A stretch of DNA of 64,000 bases, from positions 38,792 to 102,791 of the forward strand of contig NZ_QLYR01000010.1 of the NCBI RefSeq assembly GCF_003268275.1, in the 5' to 3' direction. Position 1 is the first letter of the stretch, and every line of letters starts with the position of its first letter. A program made the position numbers and the translations under genes. Below, one piece after another: positions 36,239 through 44,772 of this stretch. This DNA comes from Hydrogeniiclostridium mannosilyticum. GTDB taxonomy: Bacteria > Bacillota > Clostridia > Oscillospirales > Acutalibacteraceae. The notes beneath the pieces were generated by a model, which saw only the letters and a list, made by a program, of their open reading frames with translations, was not told the DNA's origin and made no database searches.

Positions 36239-36772
36239 ATGGCAAATATCTGGCACGACATCAACCCCTCCCGGATTAGTCCAAGCGATTTCATCGCAGT
36301 AATTGAAATTGAGAAGGGGTCCAAAAACAAATATGAGCTCGACAAGGAAACGGGCTCTATTATCTTGGACCGCATTCTTCACACCTCCACGCATTACCCC
36401 GCCAACTACGGCCTGATCCCCCGCACCCTGGCAGACGACGGCGACCCGCTTGACGTGCTGGTACTCTGCAGCGAGGTCATCCACCCGCTTAGCCTGGTAC
36501 GCTGTTACCCCATTGGGGTAATCAAGATGCTCGACAGCGGTAAGCTGGATGAAAAAATTATTGCCATTCCCTTCAACGATCCTACCTACAGCTCCTATAA
36601 GCATATTGATGAGCTGCCCGGCCATATTTTCAGTGAAATGCGCCACTTCTTTTCTGTTTATAAGAGCCTGGAGGGCAAAGAAACCGTCGTGGACGAGGAA
36701 GAAGGGCCGGAGGAGGCCCGCCGGATTATCACCACCTGCCTTGATAACTACATCGAGCATTTTTGCCGCTGA
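36239..36772 (+). CDS. ppa: Inorganic pyrophosphatase (family I)
   Basis: Soluble family I pyrophosphatase hydrolyses pyrophosphate to drive biosynthesis. The 177-residue protein has the key blocks KYELDKETG (31-39), HYPANYGLIP (52-61) and the metal-binding DDGDPLDVLV (65-74). GAAAGGAG lies 11 bp before the ATG. It follows the HAD gene by 43 bp on the same strand and is followed by a GNAT gene. Confidence 0.96.
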   Translation: MANIWHDINPSRISPSDFIAVIEIEKGSKNKYELDKETGSIILDRILHTSTHYPANYGLIPRTLADDGDPLDVLVLCSEVIHPLSLVRCYPIGVIKMLDSGKLDEKIIAIPFNDPTYSSYKHIDELPGHIFSEMRHFFSVYKSLEGKETVVDEEEGPEEARRIITTCLDNYIEHFCR

Positions 36773-36794
36773 CAGCCCGGCAGACAGGAGCCCT

Positions 36795-37304
36795 ATGATG
36801 CGCGTTTGTTTTCGTTATTTGGAAAAGGCGGCCTTCAGCGTGTATGCCGCCAGCCTCTTTCAGATCCTTGCTGGTAATATGTCGGCCATTGCCCCAACCG
36901 GCAACCCCAGAAGCAAGGACTATGCCGCCTGGAAGCGGGCGGTTACGGAAGGACTCAACAGCACGGCACGGCGGATCATTTTGATTTATGCAGGGGATCC
37001 GGAGCATATCGTTGGGTATTTTCAATATTCCGCGGACAAAGAGCTTTTTATGATGGAGGAAATTCAGATTGCCGCTCCCTATCAGCATAAACACGCCATC
37101 TTCAGAAGGCTCTACGCCTATGCGCTGGAAAATTTAGAGGAAGAGCCCGCTTTCGTTGAGGCGTACGCCCATAAAAACAACCTTAAGTCTATGGGTATAT
37201 TAAAAAAGATGGGGCTTGAGGAGATTGGCCAGAATAAGAACGGAACCTCTTTTCTCTTTCGCGGAAGCTTCCAATCCCTGCTCGACTGGTCGCACACCCG
37301 GTAA
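36795..37304 (+). CDS. GNAT-like N-acetyltransferase
   Basis: A 169-residue protein with GNAT architecture: IVGYFQYS strand, ELFMMEEIQIAAPYQHKHAIFRRLYAYAL as the acetyl-CoA-binding region, and KNNLKSMGILKKMGLEEIG at the end. The Q/RxxGxG/A loop is degenerate (APYQHKHA), so activity is uncertain. GGAG is close to both the ATG at 36795 and the one at 36798. It follows ppa by 22 bp. Confidence 0.75.
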   Translation: MMRVCFRYLEKAAFSVYAASLFQILAGNMSAIAPTGNPRSKDYAAWKRAVTEGLNSTARRIILIYAGDPEHIVGYFQYSADKELFMMEEIQIAAPYQHKHAIFRRLYAYALENLEEEPAFVEAYAHKNNLKSMGILKKMGLEEIGQNKNGTSFLFRGSFQSLLDWSHTR

Positions 37305-37713
37305 ACCTGATGCCAAGCCCGGCGTCTATTTGGGCCTCGGCCAATCAAAAATGCAGGGCCGTCCCGCGCCCGGAGAGCCTGGTTCCTTCCCGCGGCGTCC
37401 CCAGAGCGCTCCGGCGGTAACCGCGCCACAAGGCGGCTTTCCTTGTTAAAGGGCTATGAAAAGGATATTCTCCAATTATGAATGATGGAGCTGAACACTC
37501 GCAGCCCCAAAAAGGTTTGCAGCGGCCGGAGCGCCGCGGGCGTATTTACAAACGAACAGCAAAGGCGCTGCGCGACCTTTTTCGGAAAAAAGCCGCTGTG
37601 GAATAAGCGCATCTGCAGTGTGCCGGCTCTATATGGATTTTTTCCCTGTTCATAGCCATGGCTTGACGCGCAAATAAAGGCCGGTGGATTTTTCATCCAC
37701 CGGCCTTTGTTGT
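37305..37713. other. Intergenic region between convergent GNAT and cobU-glgB
   Basis: Nothing was recognised in this 409-bp stretch apart from the terminator at 37676-37708. Short open frames here have no ribosome site. Confidence 0.5.
37676..37708 (-). terminator. Terminator after the cobU-glgB gene
   Basis: AAAGGCCGGTGGAT and ATCCACCGGCCTTT form a perfect 14-bp stem with a five-base loop. On the minus strand a T-rich tract (TTTATTTG) follows. Confidence 0.88.
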
Positions 37714-39981
37714 TTACCGGGCTTTTCCTGCCTCAGACGCATGGCCGCCTTCACCGCCCGGCGCCTCCTTTGCTTTCAGCAGAATACCGCTGTAAGCCGC
37801 TATGCGAACACGGCAACCCGCTTGCCCCCGCACCGGCTCCGGGGCAAGCGCCTTAACATCAGGGCAACCGCCACCAAAGACAGCCGCTTCCGTATAAAGT
37901 ATAACCTCATAGCCCGAGGGCCGCGCAGGCAGAGTGAGCCATTGCTCCTGAGCAGAGAAATTGAGGCCCACCTGCAGGGCCGTTTCCCCTGCTCCCCGCC
38001 GGTATTGGAACACACAGGCCCGCGGCCCTACCGCCTCCGGTTGTTCCTGCCACGCAAAGCTGCGGGCATCATAATCGCCGCGGTAAAGCGCTGGCTGCTC
38101 TAAATAGCAATGCTGCAAAGCCGAAAAAAAGCGGGTAAAGCATTGGTGGGCCGGATAATCCGTCAGGTTCCAGCCCAATTCCTTCTCCGCATCCCATTCC
38201 CGGAATTCAGCCAGCTCATTGCCCATAAAATTCAGTTTCTTGCCGGGGCGGGTGTACTGGTACAGATACAGCGTACGAAGCTGGGCGAATTTCTCATCAT
38301 AGGAGCCATACATCTTATCAATGATTGTTTTTTTACCGTGCACAACTTCGTCGTGGGAAAAGGGCAGCAGAAAAATATCCTGGTAAAAATAGCGCATGGC
38401 GTGCTCAAAAAGCGCTCGTTCCTGCTCCCGCCGGGCGGGCGGAAGCGCCAGGTAACGCAGGGTTTCATTCATCCAGCCCAGATCCCATTTATAGTCAAAC
38501 CCCAGCCCGCCATAGGCCACCGGAGCCGTCACCTTCGCAAACAGGGAGGAATCCTCTGCAATCAGCATTGCGCCGGGATGGCGCTGCTGCAACTGATAAT
38601 TTGTGTTTTTTAAAAACCAGATGCCCGCCTCATGCCTGCCCAGCTCCTCGCAGCCCTTTACATAAAGCAGGTTCGAGACGGCGTCGTAGCGTATGCCGTC
38701 AAAATGGTAGACCGTCAGCCAAAAATCCAGCGCCGACTTTACATAGCTGACCACATGCGGTTTGGTAAAATCAAAATAGACCGTCCCCCACTCGCTGTAA
38801 CGCGCATCTGCCTGCTCACTTTCATATAAACAGCTGCCGTCGAACTGCTGAAGCGCATAAAAATCCGGAATAAAATGGGCGGGAACGAAATCAAGGATAA
38901 CGCCGATCTTCTCCTGATGGCAGCGGTCTACAAAATACATCAGACCGGCGGGCTCTCCATATCGGCTGGTGGGGCTGAAGCAGGAGGACATCTGGTACCC
39001 CCATGAGGCATCCAGCGGATGCTCCGCCAGCGGCAAAAATTCAATATGTGTAAAGCCATTCTCCTTCGCATAGGGGAGCAGGGTGTCCGCAAGCTCCGCA
39101 TAGGTGTAAAACCGCTCGCCGCCGCGCTCGCCATGTATTCTCCAGGAGCCGGCATGCACCTCATAAATGGACAGCGGACGGTCAAAGCCCTTGGCCCCTA
39201 TATCCTTATGCGCCGATCGCCAGGCCTGATCCTGCCAAACATATTGACTGAGCAAATAAATGCTGGAGGCTGTATTAGGGCGCTTTTCCGCATAAAAAGC
39301 CATTGGATCCGCCCGGTCGAAGCTTTCGCCCTGCGCGGTCGTAATACGGTATTTATAGAGGTCCCCCACGCGCGCGGAAGCTGACTCCAGCACCCAAAAG
39401 CCAGTGGGCAGCCGCTTCATCGGCTGAGGACGCCAGCCGTTAAAGGAGCCAATTAAACCCACTTGCTTAGCCGCTGGCGCATATACCGTAAAGCGGATCC
39501 CGGCCTGTGCTGCGCCCATCGGCTGAGCGCCCAAAAAGCGGTAGGCTGTACAGGAGTCTCCCTGCAAATAACGCTGGGCCTCTTCCTCAAAGGCAGCCAC
39601 AGCCTCCGTCCGCAAAGGTTTCAGTACCTCTGGCACACCGCAATAAAGGCGCACCACACGCTCTGCCTTTTTCGCCAGGTAGCAGCAGGCCCTGCCGGTC
39701 TCCTCACGCCAGCGGCGTTCAAAGGCATCGATGGGCACGACGCCGCAGCCGATTTCGTCGCACACAATCACAATCTCCCGCCGCGCCAGCTCCTCCGCCA
39801 CCGGCATAACCGCTTTTCCGTCCTGGAGCAGCCTGCGGCAGAGCAGGTGAAAATGGTTCAATATGGGCTTTCCTGTTAAAACGCCATCGTCGACCAACTG
39901 CTCCGGCGTCCCCTGGCAGCCGGACTGTGAAAGCGCATAATCAAGCTTTCCCTGGCCGGTACCGCCGATTATCAGTTCCAA
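37714..39981 (-). CDS. glgB: CobU-like/GlgB fusion: 1,4-alpha-glucan branching enzyme
   Basis: One continuous 755-residue frame joins two unrelated domains. Residues 1-121 resemble clostridial CobU (adenosylcobinamide kinase/guanylyltransferase): a P-loop-like IIGGTGQGKLDYA and CDEIGCGVVPIDAFERRWREE. Residues from about 130 to the end are a GH13 branching enzyme: N-terminal CBM48-like domain (GSFNGW), DGIRYDAVSNLLY with the nucleophile Asp, LIAEDSS with the acid/base Glu, and SHDEVVHGKKT. The TTG at 39981 has AAGGGGGG upstream and makes the N-terminus match stand-alone CobU. The CobU part is short and lacks an obvious nucleotidylation His region, so its activity is uncertain. No other cob or glg gene is in the window. 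Confidence 0.85.
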   Translation of the reverse strand: MELIIGGTGQGKLDYALSQSGCQGTPEQLVDDGVLTGKPILNHFHLLCRRLLQDGKAVMPVAEELARREIVIVCDEIGCGVVPIDAFERRWREETGRACCYLAKKAERVVRLYCGVPEVLKPLRTEAVAAFEEEAQRYLQGDSCTAYRFLGAQPMGAAQAGIRFTVYAPAAKQVGLIGSFNGWRPQPMKRLPTGFWVLESASARVGDLYKYRITTAQGESFDRADPMAFYAEKRPNTASSIYLLSQYVWQDQAWRSAHKDIGAKGFDRPLSIYEVHAGSWRIHGERGGERFYTYAELADTLLPYAKENGFTHIEFLPLAEHPLDASWGYQMSSCFSPTSRYGEPAGLMYFVDRCHQEKIGVILDFVPAHFIPDFYALQQFDGSCLYESEQADARYSEWGTVYFDFTKPHVVSYVKSALDFWLTVYHFDGIRYDAVSNLLYVKGCEELGRHEAGIWFLKNTNYQLQQRHPGAMLIAEDSSLFAKVTAPVAYGGLGFDYKWDLGWMNETLRYLALPPARREQERALFEHAMRYFYQDIFLLPFSHDEVVHGKKTIIDKMYGSYDEKFAQLRTLYLYQYTRPGKKLNFMGNELAEFREWDAEKELGWNLTDYPAHQCFTRFFSALQHCYLEQPALYRGDYDARSFAWQEQPEAVGPRACVFQYRRGAGETALQVGLNFSAQEQWLTLPARPSGYEVILYTEAAVFGGGCPDVKALAPEPVRGQAGCRVRIAAYSGILLKAKEAPGGEGGHASEAGKAR

Positions 39982-40049
39982 TGCCTGTCCCCCCTTTTTA
40001 AGCTTACCTCGCCCCGGCCTGCCGGGAAAAGCCAAAGCTTCTATTGTTT

Positions 40050-40463
40050 TTATAAAATCAGCACGAAGGTTCCGGCTGCAATCAGCGCGCTGCCAAGAAT
40101 CACCTTCCAGGAAATGGCCTCATGAAGGAAGATGAAAGCCAGCAGAATCGTGATGACCAGGCTGCTCTTATCGACCGGCGCTACCAGCGAGGCATCGCCG
40201 AGCTGCAGGGCCCGGTAATAAAACAGCCAGGAAGCCCCCGTTGCCAGGCCTGAAAGCGTCAAAAAGATCCACGCGCGGGGTGTTATGCCGGAAATTCCCT
40301 GCTGCGCGCCGGTTAGGAACACCATTCCCCAGGCCATGACCAGCACCACTACGGTGCGGATTGCCGTTGCCAGGTTCGAGTTGACCCCATCCATACCAAC
40401 CTTGGCTAAAATTGTTGTAAGCGCTGCAAAACAGGCTGAAAGCAACGCGAAAACAAACCACAT
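40050..40463 (-). CDS. Small EamA/DMT-family transporter
   Basis: A 137-residue half-size EamA protein with five hydrophobic spans, beginning MWFVFALLSACFAALTTILAKVG. Half-size members of this family act as homo- or heterodimers. The conserved LATAIRTVVVLVMAW and YYRALQLGDASLVAPVDKSS blocks support the family. The ATG at 40463 has GGGGAGG eight bases upstream; an in-frame ATG at 40490 also has GAGGAG and cannot be excluded. It lies between recG and the cobU-glgB gene. The substrate is unknown. Confidence 0.85.
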   Translation of the reverse strand: MWFVFALLSACFAALTTILAKVGMDGVNSNLATAIRTVVVLVMAWGMVFLTGAQQGISGITPRAWIFLTLSGLATGASWLFYYRALQLGDASLVAPVDKSSLVITILLAFIFLHEAISWKVILGSALIAAGTFVLIL

Positions 40464-40510
40464 TCTGTTTTTCCTCCCCGCCTTTTCCATAAAGCTCCTC
40501 TTTTTCGCAA

Positions 40511-42550
40511 CTAATTTCCATTCATAGCGGTAAAAAGCCGGGCAACCTCCGCCCGCAGCCCCGCGTGCGCTTTTTCCTCCAGGCCCGGGTCGGTCCGCAG
40601 AAGCTCCTGGGCTGCCTGCTGAGCCTGCTTCAGGGCCTCCATATTCTCCATCATATTGGCGATTTTCAACTCCGGCAGGCCATGCTGGCGTGAACCGAAA
40701 AAGTCGCCCGGCCCTCGCAGCTTAAGGTCCTCATCGGCAATTTCAAAGCCGTTGCTGGTCCGGCACATAGTTTGCAAGCGTGTTACCGCCTCCTGATTCT
40801 GCGCATCTGAGACCAGGATGCAGGTCGATTTTTCCGTGCCCCGCCCAACGCGCCCACGCAGCTGATGCAGCTGTGACAACCCGTAGCGCTCCGCGTTTTC
40901 AATCATCATAATCACCGCGTTGGGCACATCGACCCCCACCTCCACCACGGTGGTGGAAACCAGCACATCCAACCGCCCCGCGGCAAATTCATCCATCACG
41001 GCATCCTTCTCCTTGGGCTTCATCCTGCCGTGAAGATGCCCAATCCGTGCAGCGGGCATCAGCTTCCGCAGCCGCTGGGCATAGTCCAGCACACTTTTTC
41101 GGTCCCCAGCGGCGCCGTCTTCGCCCGCATTGTCAATCATCGGGCAAATAATATACCCCTGCAGGCCCCGGTCAATATGCTTTTGCAGGTAGCCAAGCGC
41201 CCGCAGGCGTTTTTCGCTGGTAATGGCGTAGGTTTCAATTTTCTGCCGGCCCGGCGGCAGCTCGTCCAAAATCGAAAGATCCAGATCCCCGTAAATCATC
41301 AATGCCAGCGTGCGGGGAATAGGGGTCGCGCTCATGACGAGCAAATGCGGGTTGTCCCCCTTTGCCGCCAGCGCCGCCCGCTGTTCCACACCGAAGCGAT
41401 GCTGCTCGTCGGTGATCACCAGCGCCAGCCGGTGAAAGGCAACCTGCTCTGAAAGCAGCGCATGCGTGCCCACAAGCAAGGAAATCCCCCCCTGTGCAAG
41501 CGCTTGCAAAATCTCCTTTTTCTCCGCCGCGGGCGTAGAGCTCGTCAGCAGAGCAACCTGAATATCCGCTCCCATCATTGAAGCCAGCGTCTGGTAGTGC
41601 TGGCGGGCCAGCAGCTCTGTAGGCGCCATGAGCGCCGACTGAAAGCCGTTGCATGCCGCATTGTAACAAAGGGCGGCGGCTACCGCCGTTTTACCGCTGC
41701 CCACATCCCCTTGAACAAGCCGGTTCATCGGCCTGCCGCTTTGTAAATCCATCATTGCCTCGCCAACCGCCCTCTGCTGCGCGCCCGTCGGCTGAAAGGG
41801 CAGTAAGCGGTAAAAATCCGGGGTGAAATTCTGCGTAAAGCGCAGGCTGCTTTCGCATCTCGCACGCCCCTTCATTTTCAACAGCCCCAGCTGCAATACA
41901 AAAAGCTCCTCAAAAACCAGCCTTTTGCGCGCCCGGAGAAGCGCCCCCTGGGAGGGCGGGAAATGTATTTCCTCCAGGGCGGTGCGCAGGCTGCATAAGT
42001 CGTACCGCGTGCGCAGAGGCTCCGGCAGCGGGTCTTTAATCTCTGACGGCAGCAAAAGCAGAGCATTTTTTACCGCGTTTTGGATCAGCCTACTAGAAAG
42101 CCCCTCTGTCTGCCGGTAGACGGGCCGAATGGCAGGACAGTCCGCTGCGGGAAAAAACTCCGGCGAAGCCATCTCCTTTTTTAAAAAGCTGGCAGTTACC
42201 TTGCCGTAAAAGATATACTCCTCTCCCGCTTTTAATAGGTTCTTAATATACGGATTATTAAAAAAGGTGAGAAACAAATCGCTCTCCCCATCCGTAATGG
42301 TGCATTTATAGAGCGTCATTCCACCGCGTATCCTCGTCTCGGCAGGCCTTTGCAGCACCGTCGCCCGAACAGCGCTTACCTCGCCTGGGCAGGCCTCGCG
42401 GATAGAGAGGGGACGGCTTAAATCCTCATAAGCGCGCGGGTAAAAGCGCAATAAAGCGCCAACGGAAAAGACGCCCAGCTTTTGAAAAAGCCGGGCGCGT
42501 TTTTCGCCGACGCCCTTTAAATCTTGAATCGGTTTGCCGTAAAGTGACAT
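40511..42550 (-). CDS. recG: ATP-dependent DNA helicase RecG
   Basis: RecG regresses stalled forks and resolves branched DNA. The 679-residue protein has the N-terminal wedge/OB domain (from about residue 58), Walker A GDVGSGKTAVA near 281, the DEQH box (in ITDEQHRFG), and helicase motifs V and VI (VVEVGVDVPN and QLRGRVGRG). The short C-terminal domain is complete. Its ATG starts close to the fakA stop with no strong ribosome site, consistent with coupling to fakA. Confidence 0.96.
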   Translation of the reverse strand: MSLYGKPIQDLKGVGEKRARLFQKLGVFSVGALLRFYPRAYEDLSRPLSIREACPGEVSAVRATVLQRPAETRIRGGMTLYKCTITDGESDLFLTFFNNPYIKNLLKAGEEYIFYGKVTASFLKKEMASPEFFPAADCPAIRPVYRQTEGLSSRLIQNAVKNALLLLPSEIKDPLPEPLRTRYDLCSLRTALEEIHFPPSQGALLRARKRLVFEELFVLQLGLLKMKGRARCESSLRFTQNFTPDFYRLLPFQPTGAQQRAVGEAMMDLQSGRPMNRLVQGDVGSGKTAVAAALCYNAACNGFQSALMAPTELLARQHYQTLASMMGADIQVALLTSSTPAAEKKEILQALAQGGISLLVGTHALLSEQVAFHRLALVITDEQHRFGVEQRAALAAKGDNPHLLVMSATPIPRTLALMIYGDLDLSILDELPPGRQKIETYAITSEKRLRALGYLQKHIDRGLQGYIICPMIDNAGEDGAAGDRKSVLDYAQRLRKLMPAARIGHLHGRMKPKEKDAVMDEFAAGRLDVLVSTTVVEVGVDVPNAVIMMIENAERYGLSQLHQLRGRVGRGTEKSTCILVSDAQNQEAVTRLQTMCRTSNGFEIADEDLKLRGPGDFFGSRQHGLPELKIANMMENMEALKQAQQAAQELLRTDPGLEEKAHAGLRAEVARLFTAMNGN

Positions 42551-42552
42551 GG

Positions 42553-44217
42553 TTATTCTACAGAGACCATGAAGTAATAGACCGGCTGCCCGCCGTTGAC
42601 CAGCGTTACCTCAATGTCGCTGCTGATCTTATTCTTAATACGGTTATAGGCATCATTTGCCTGCTCCTCAGTAACTTCCGCGCCGTAAATAATCGTGATA
42701 AAAGAAGTGGTCCGCGAAACCATGGATCTTGTCAGCTTGCTGCACGTGTGGACAATATCCTTTTCAATCAACGTGAGCTTGCCGTTTTCCAAGCCGAGGA
42801 TGTCGCCTTCCTTGATTTTATGCCCGCCAAACTCAGAATCGCGGGCCGCAAACGTGACCTGGCCCGTAGCAACATTACCGGCGGCCTTCATCATGGTAAT
42901 CGTATTTTGTTCAATGGACATATCCGGGTCATAGGCCAGCATAGCGGAAAGCCCCTGCGGCACCGTACGGGTCGGCAGAACAATCACCTTGCGGTCCGTG
43001 ACCAGCGGAATGGCCTGCTCCGCCGCCATAATGATATTTTTATTATTGGGCAGCACCAGCACATTTTTTGCCGGGGTTGCAAGCACCGCGGCCACAATAT
43101 CGTTGGTGCTGGGGTTCATGGTCTGTCCGCCGCTGACAACCTGTGCGCAGCCCAGATCCGTAAACAGGGTTTCAAGGCCCTCCCCGGCAGCCACCGCGAC
43201 AAAGCCGATCTCCTCTGCCGGCTCCACGCGCTCCAGCTCCTTCTTGGCCTTTGCCTTGGCCTCCTCGTTAGCCTCCGCCGCCAGGCGGTGCTGCTCCTTC
43301 ATATTCTCAATTTTGACCGTCAGCAGCTGTCCGAAGGTCAGGCCGGCCTGCAGCGCGTTGCCGGGATCCTCGGTGTGTACATGGACCTTGATAATCTCGT
43401 CGTCATCGACTACGACGACACAGTCGCCGATCCCCTCCAAATAAGCGCGGAGCTCCTGGGGCTCCTTGGCACACCCGGCATCGCGCCCCACAATAAACTC
43501 GGTGCAGTAGGTGAAGTTAATCACCTGGTCAAACTCAGCAGCCGCATTGCGGAAGAAATCGTCCCTGCCGGCTTCGGCGGCAGGCTCCGCGGCATCGCTT
43601 GCGACCACTACGCCATCCTTAAAGACACTCATCATACCGTCAAAAATATAACACAGGCCCTTTCCGCCTGCATCCACAACCCCTGCCTTCTTCAAAACAG
43701 GCAGCAGCTCCGGCGTTTCTTCCAGGGCCTCCGCCGCGCCCTTGCAAATGGCGCTCCATACATAGACGACGTCGTCGTCTATTTCCGCAGCGGCCTTGCC
43801 CTTTTCGCAGGCAACACGGGAAACCGTCAGTATGGTGCCCTCCGTCGGCTTCATGACTGCTTTATAGGCAGCCTCAACCCCCATGCCCAGAGCATTGGCC
43901 AGATCGGAGCCGCTGGCGGCCTCCAGCCCCTCCAGGCCCTTGGAAAAGCCCCTGAATAAAAGCGAGAGGATGACGCCCGAATTTCCGCGCGCCCCCCTGA
44001 GCAGTGCCGATGCCGCCGTATGAGCCACCGCTCCTACCGTGCCGCCGTCGCTCTTGACAAGCTCTTTTAGGCCCGCAGTCATCGTCATGCTCATATTGGT
44101 TCCTGTGTCCCCGTCCGGAACCGGGAAAATATTCAGCTCATCCACCTGGGTTTTATGCCCCGCGATATTGTTGGCACCTGAAATAATGGCGTTTCTCAAA
44201 TCATTTCCATTAATCAC
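42553..44217 (-). CDS. fakA: Fatty acid kinase A (DAK2-domain FakA/YloV)
   Basis: FakA is the ATP-binding subunit that, with a FakB lipid carrier, phosphorylates exogenous fatty acids. The 554-residue protein has an N-terminal DAK2 (DhaL) domain with PVPDGDTGTNM near residue 33, a middle domain with VVVVDDDEIIKVHVHTEDPG, and the C-terminal DegV-like DAK-associated domain. The GTG at 44217 has AGGGAG eight bases upstream; a GTG at 44226 sits on that site. In many Firmicutes an asp23-family gene precedes fakA; none is seen here. recG follows directly. Confidence 0.93.
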   Translation of the reverse strand: MINGNDLRNAIISGANNIAGHKTQVDELNIFPVPDGDTGTNMSMTMTAGLKELVKSDGGTVGAVAHTAASALLRGARGNSGVILSLLFRGFSKGLEGLEAASGSDLANALGMGVEAAYKAVMKPTEGTILTVSRVACEKGKAAAEIDDDVVYVWSAICKGAAEALEETPELLPVLKKAGVVDAGGKGLCYIFDGMMSVFKDGVVVASDAAEPAAEAGRDDFFRNAAAEFDQVINFTYCTEFIVGRDAGCAKEPQELRAYLEGIGDCVVVVDDDEIIKVHVHTEDPGNALQAGLTFGQLLTVKIENMKEQHRLAAEANEEAKAKAKKELERVEPAEEIGFVAVAAGEGLETLFTDLGCAQVVSGGQTMNPSTNDIVAAVLATPAKNVLVLPNNKNIIMAAEQAIPLVTDRKVIVLPTRTVPQGLSAMLAYDPDMSIEQNTITMMKAAGNVATGQVTFAARDSEFGGHKIKEGDILGLENGKLTLIEKDIVHTCSKLTRSMVSRTTSFITIIYGAEVTEEQANDAYNRIKNKISSDIEVTLVNGGQPVYYFMVSVE

Positions 44218-44455
44218 CGTCAGCACTCCCTTGCTTTCATTAATATTAATCTATTTCTGAAAAAGCGGCTGGATTACTACCGCTAACTATTTATTTACTT
44301 TGAAATTATAACATATTTAACCGGGAACATCAATCTAAATTTATCATTCGCCTCCGGTTTAGCCGTTGACAGGACCAAGATAACATTTTACAAAAAAGTC
44401 AAGCCCTACTTTACATAATCTAAAATAAAATTTTATGATTCCTGCCTGCAAAAAA

Positions 44456-44562
44456 TAGTTTTGAACATTTTCCACCGAGTTTTCAACCATATTTAAGCGT
44501 GGAACCCGCATAAATATTATTTTTTTCTGTTCAGAAGGGTAGTTTTCAACATTTCCCACCGA
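44456..44562. repeat. Pair of 23-bp direct repeats
   Basis: TAGTTTTGAACATTTTCCACCGA at 44456-44478 recurs at 44540-44562 with two changes (G to C and T to C). The start-to-start distance is 84 bp, eight turns of B-DNA, so both copies face the same side of the helix. This fits operator sites for a regulator that loops or stacks, but the regulator is unknown. Confidence 0.7.
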
Positions 44563-44700
44563 AATATCCCCCAATCAAATTGGTTTACATAAAACCCAAG
44601 TGAATCACTGGTAATTTGAGCCCCCTCCTACAAGCTCCGGCAAATTCCGGCCCCCGAAGGCAGAAAAATGCTTTAAATTTGATTTTTGCAAATTCCCCTC

Positions 44701-44729
44701 TTTACGGCGTTCACGCATGGGCGTATAAT
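44701..44729 (+). promoter_or_regulatory. Promoter for the GH78-like gene
   Basis: TTTACG (44701-44706) and TATAAT (44724-44729) are 17 bp apart. The implied transcript starts near 44736, which supports the ATG at 44773 rather than the in-frame ATG at 44686. Confidence 0.65.
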
Positions 44730-44772
44730 GGGCCTATATCAAAGCGACGCAGAAAAAACAGGGAGGAATACA

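Larger units (their letters stand above)
44218..44772. other. AT-rich divergent region fakA/GH78-like gene
   Basis: No gene is supported in this 555-bp gap. It holds two 23-bp direct repeats, 84 bp apart from start to start, and the promoter of the plus-strand hydrolase. A 71-codon open frame on the minus strand (44359-44574) exists only because it reads through the repeats. Confidence 0.55.

Noticed and set aside
44359-44574. 71-codon minus-strand frame in the fakA/GH78 gap
   Set aside because: It exists because it reads across the two direct repeats; no ribosome site or family.
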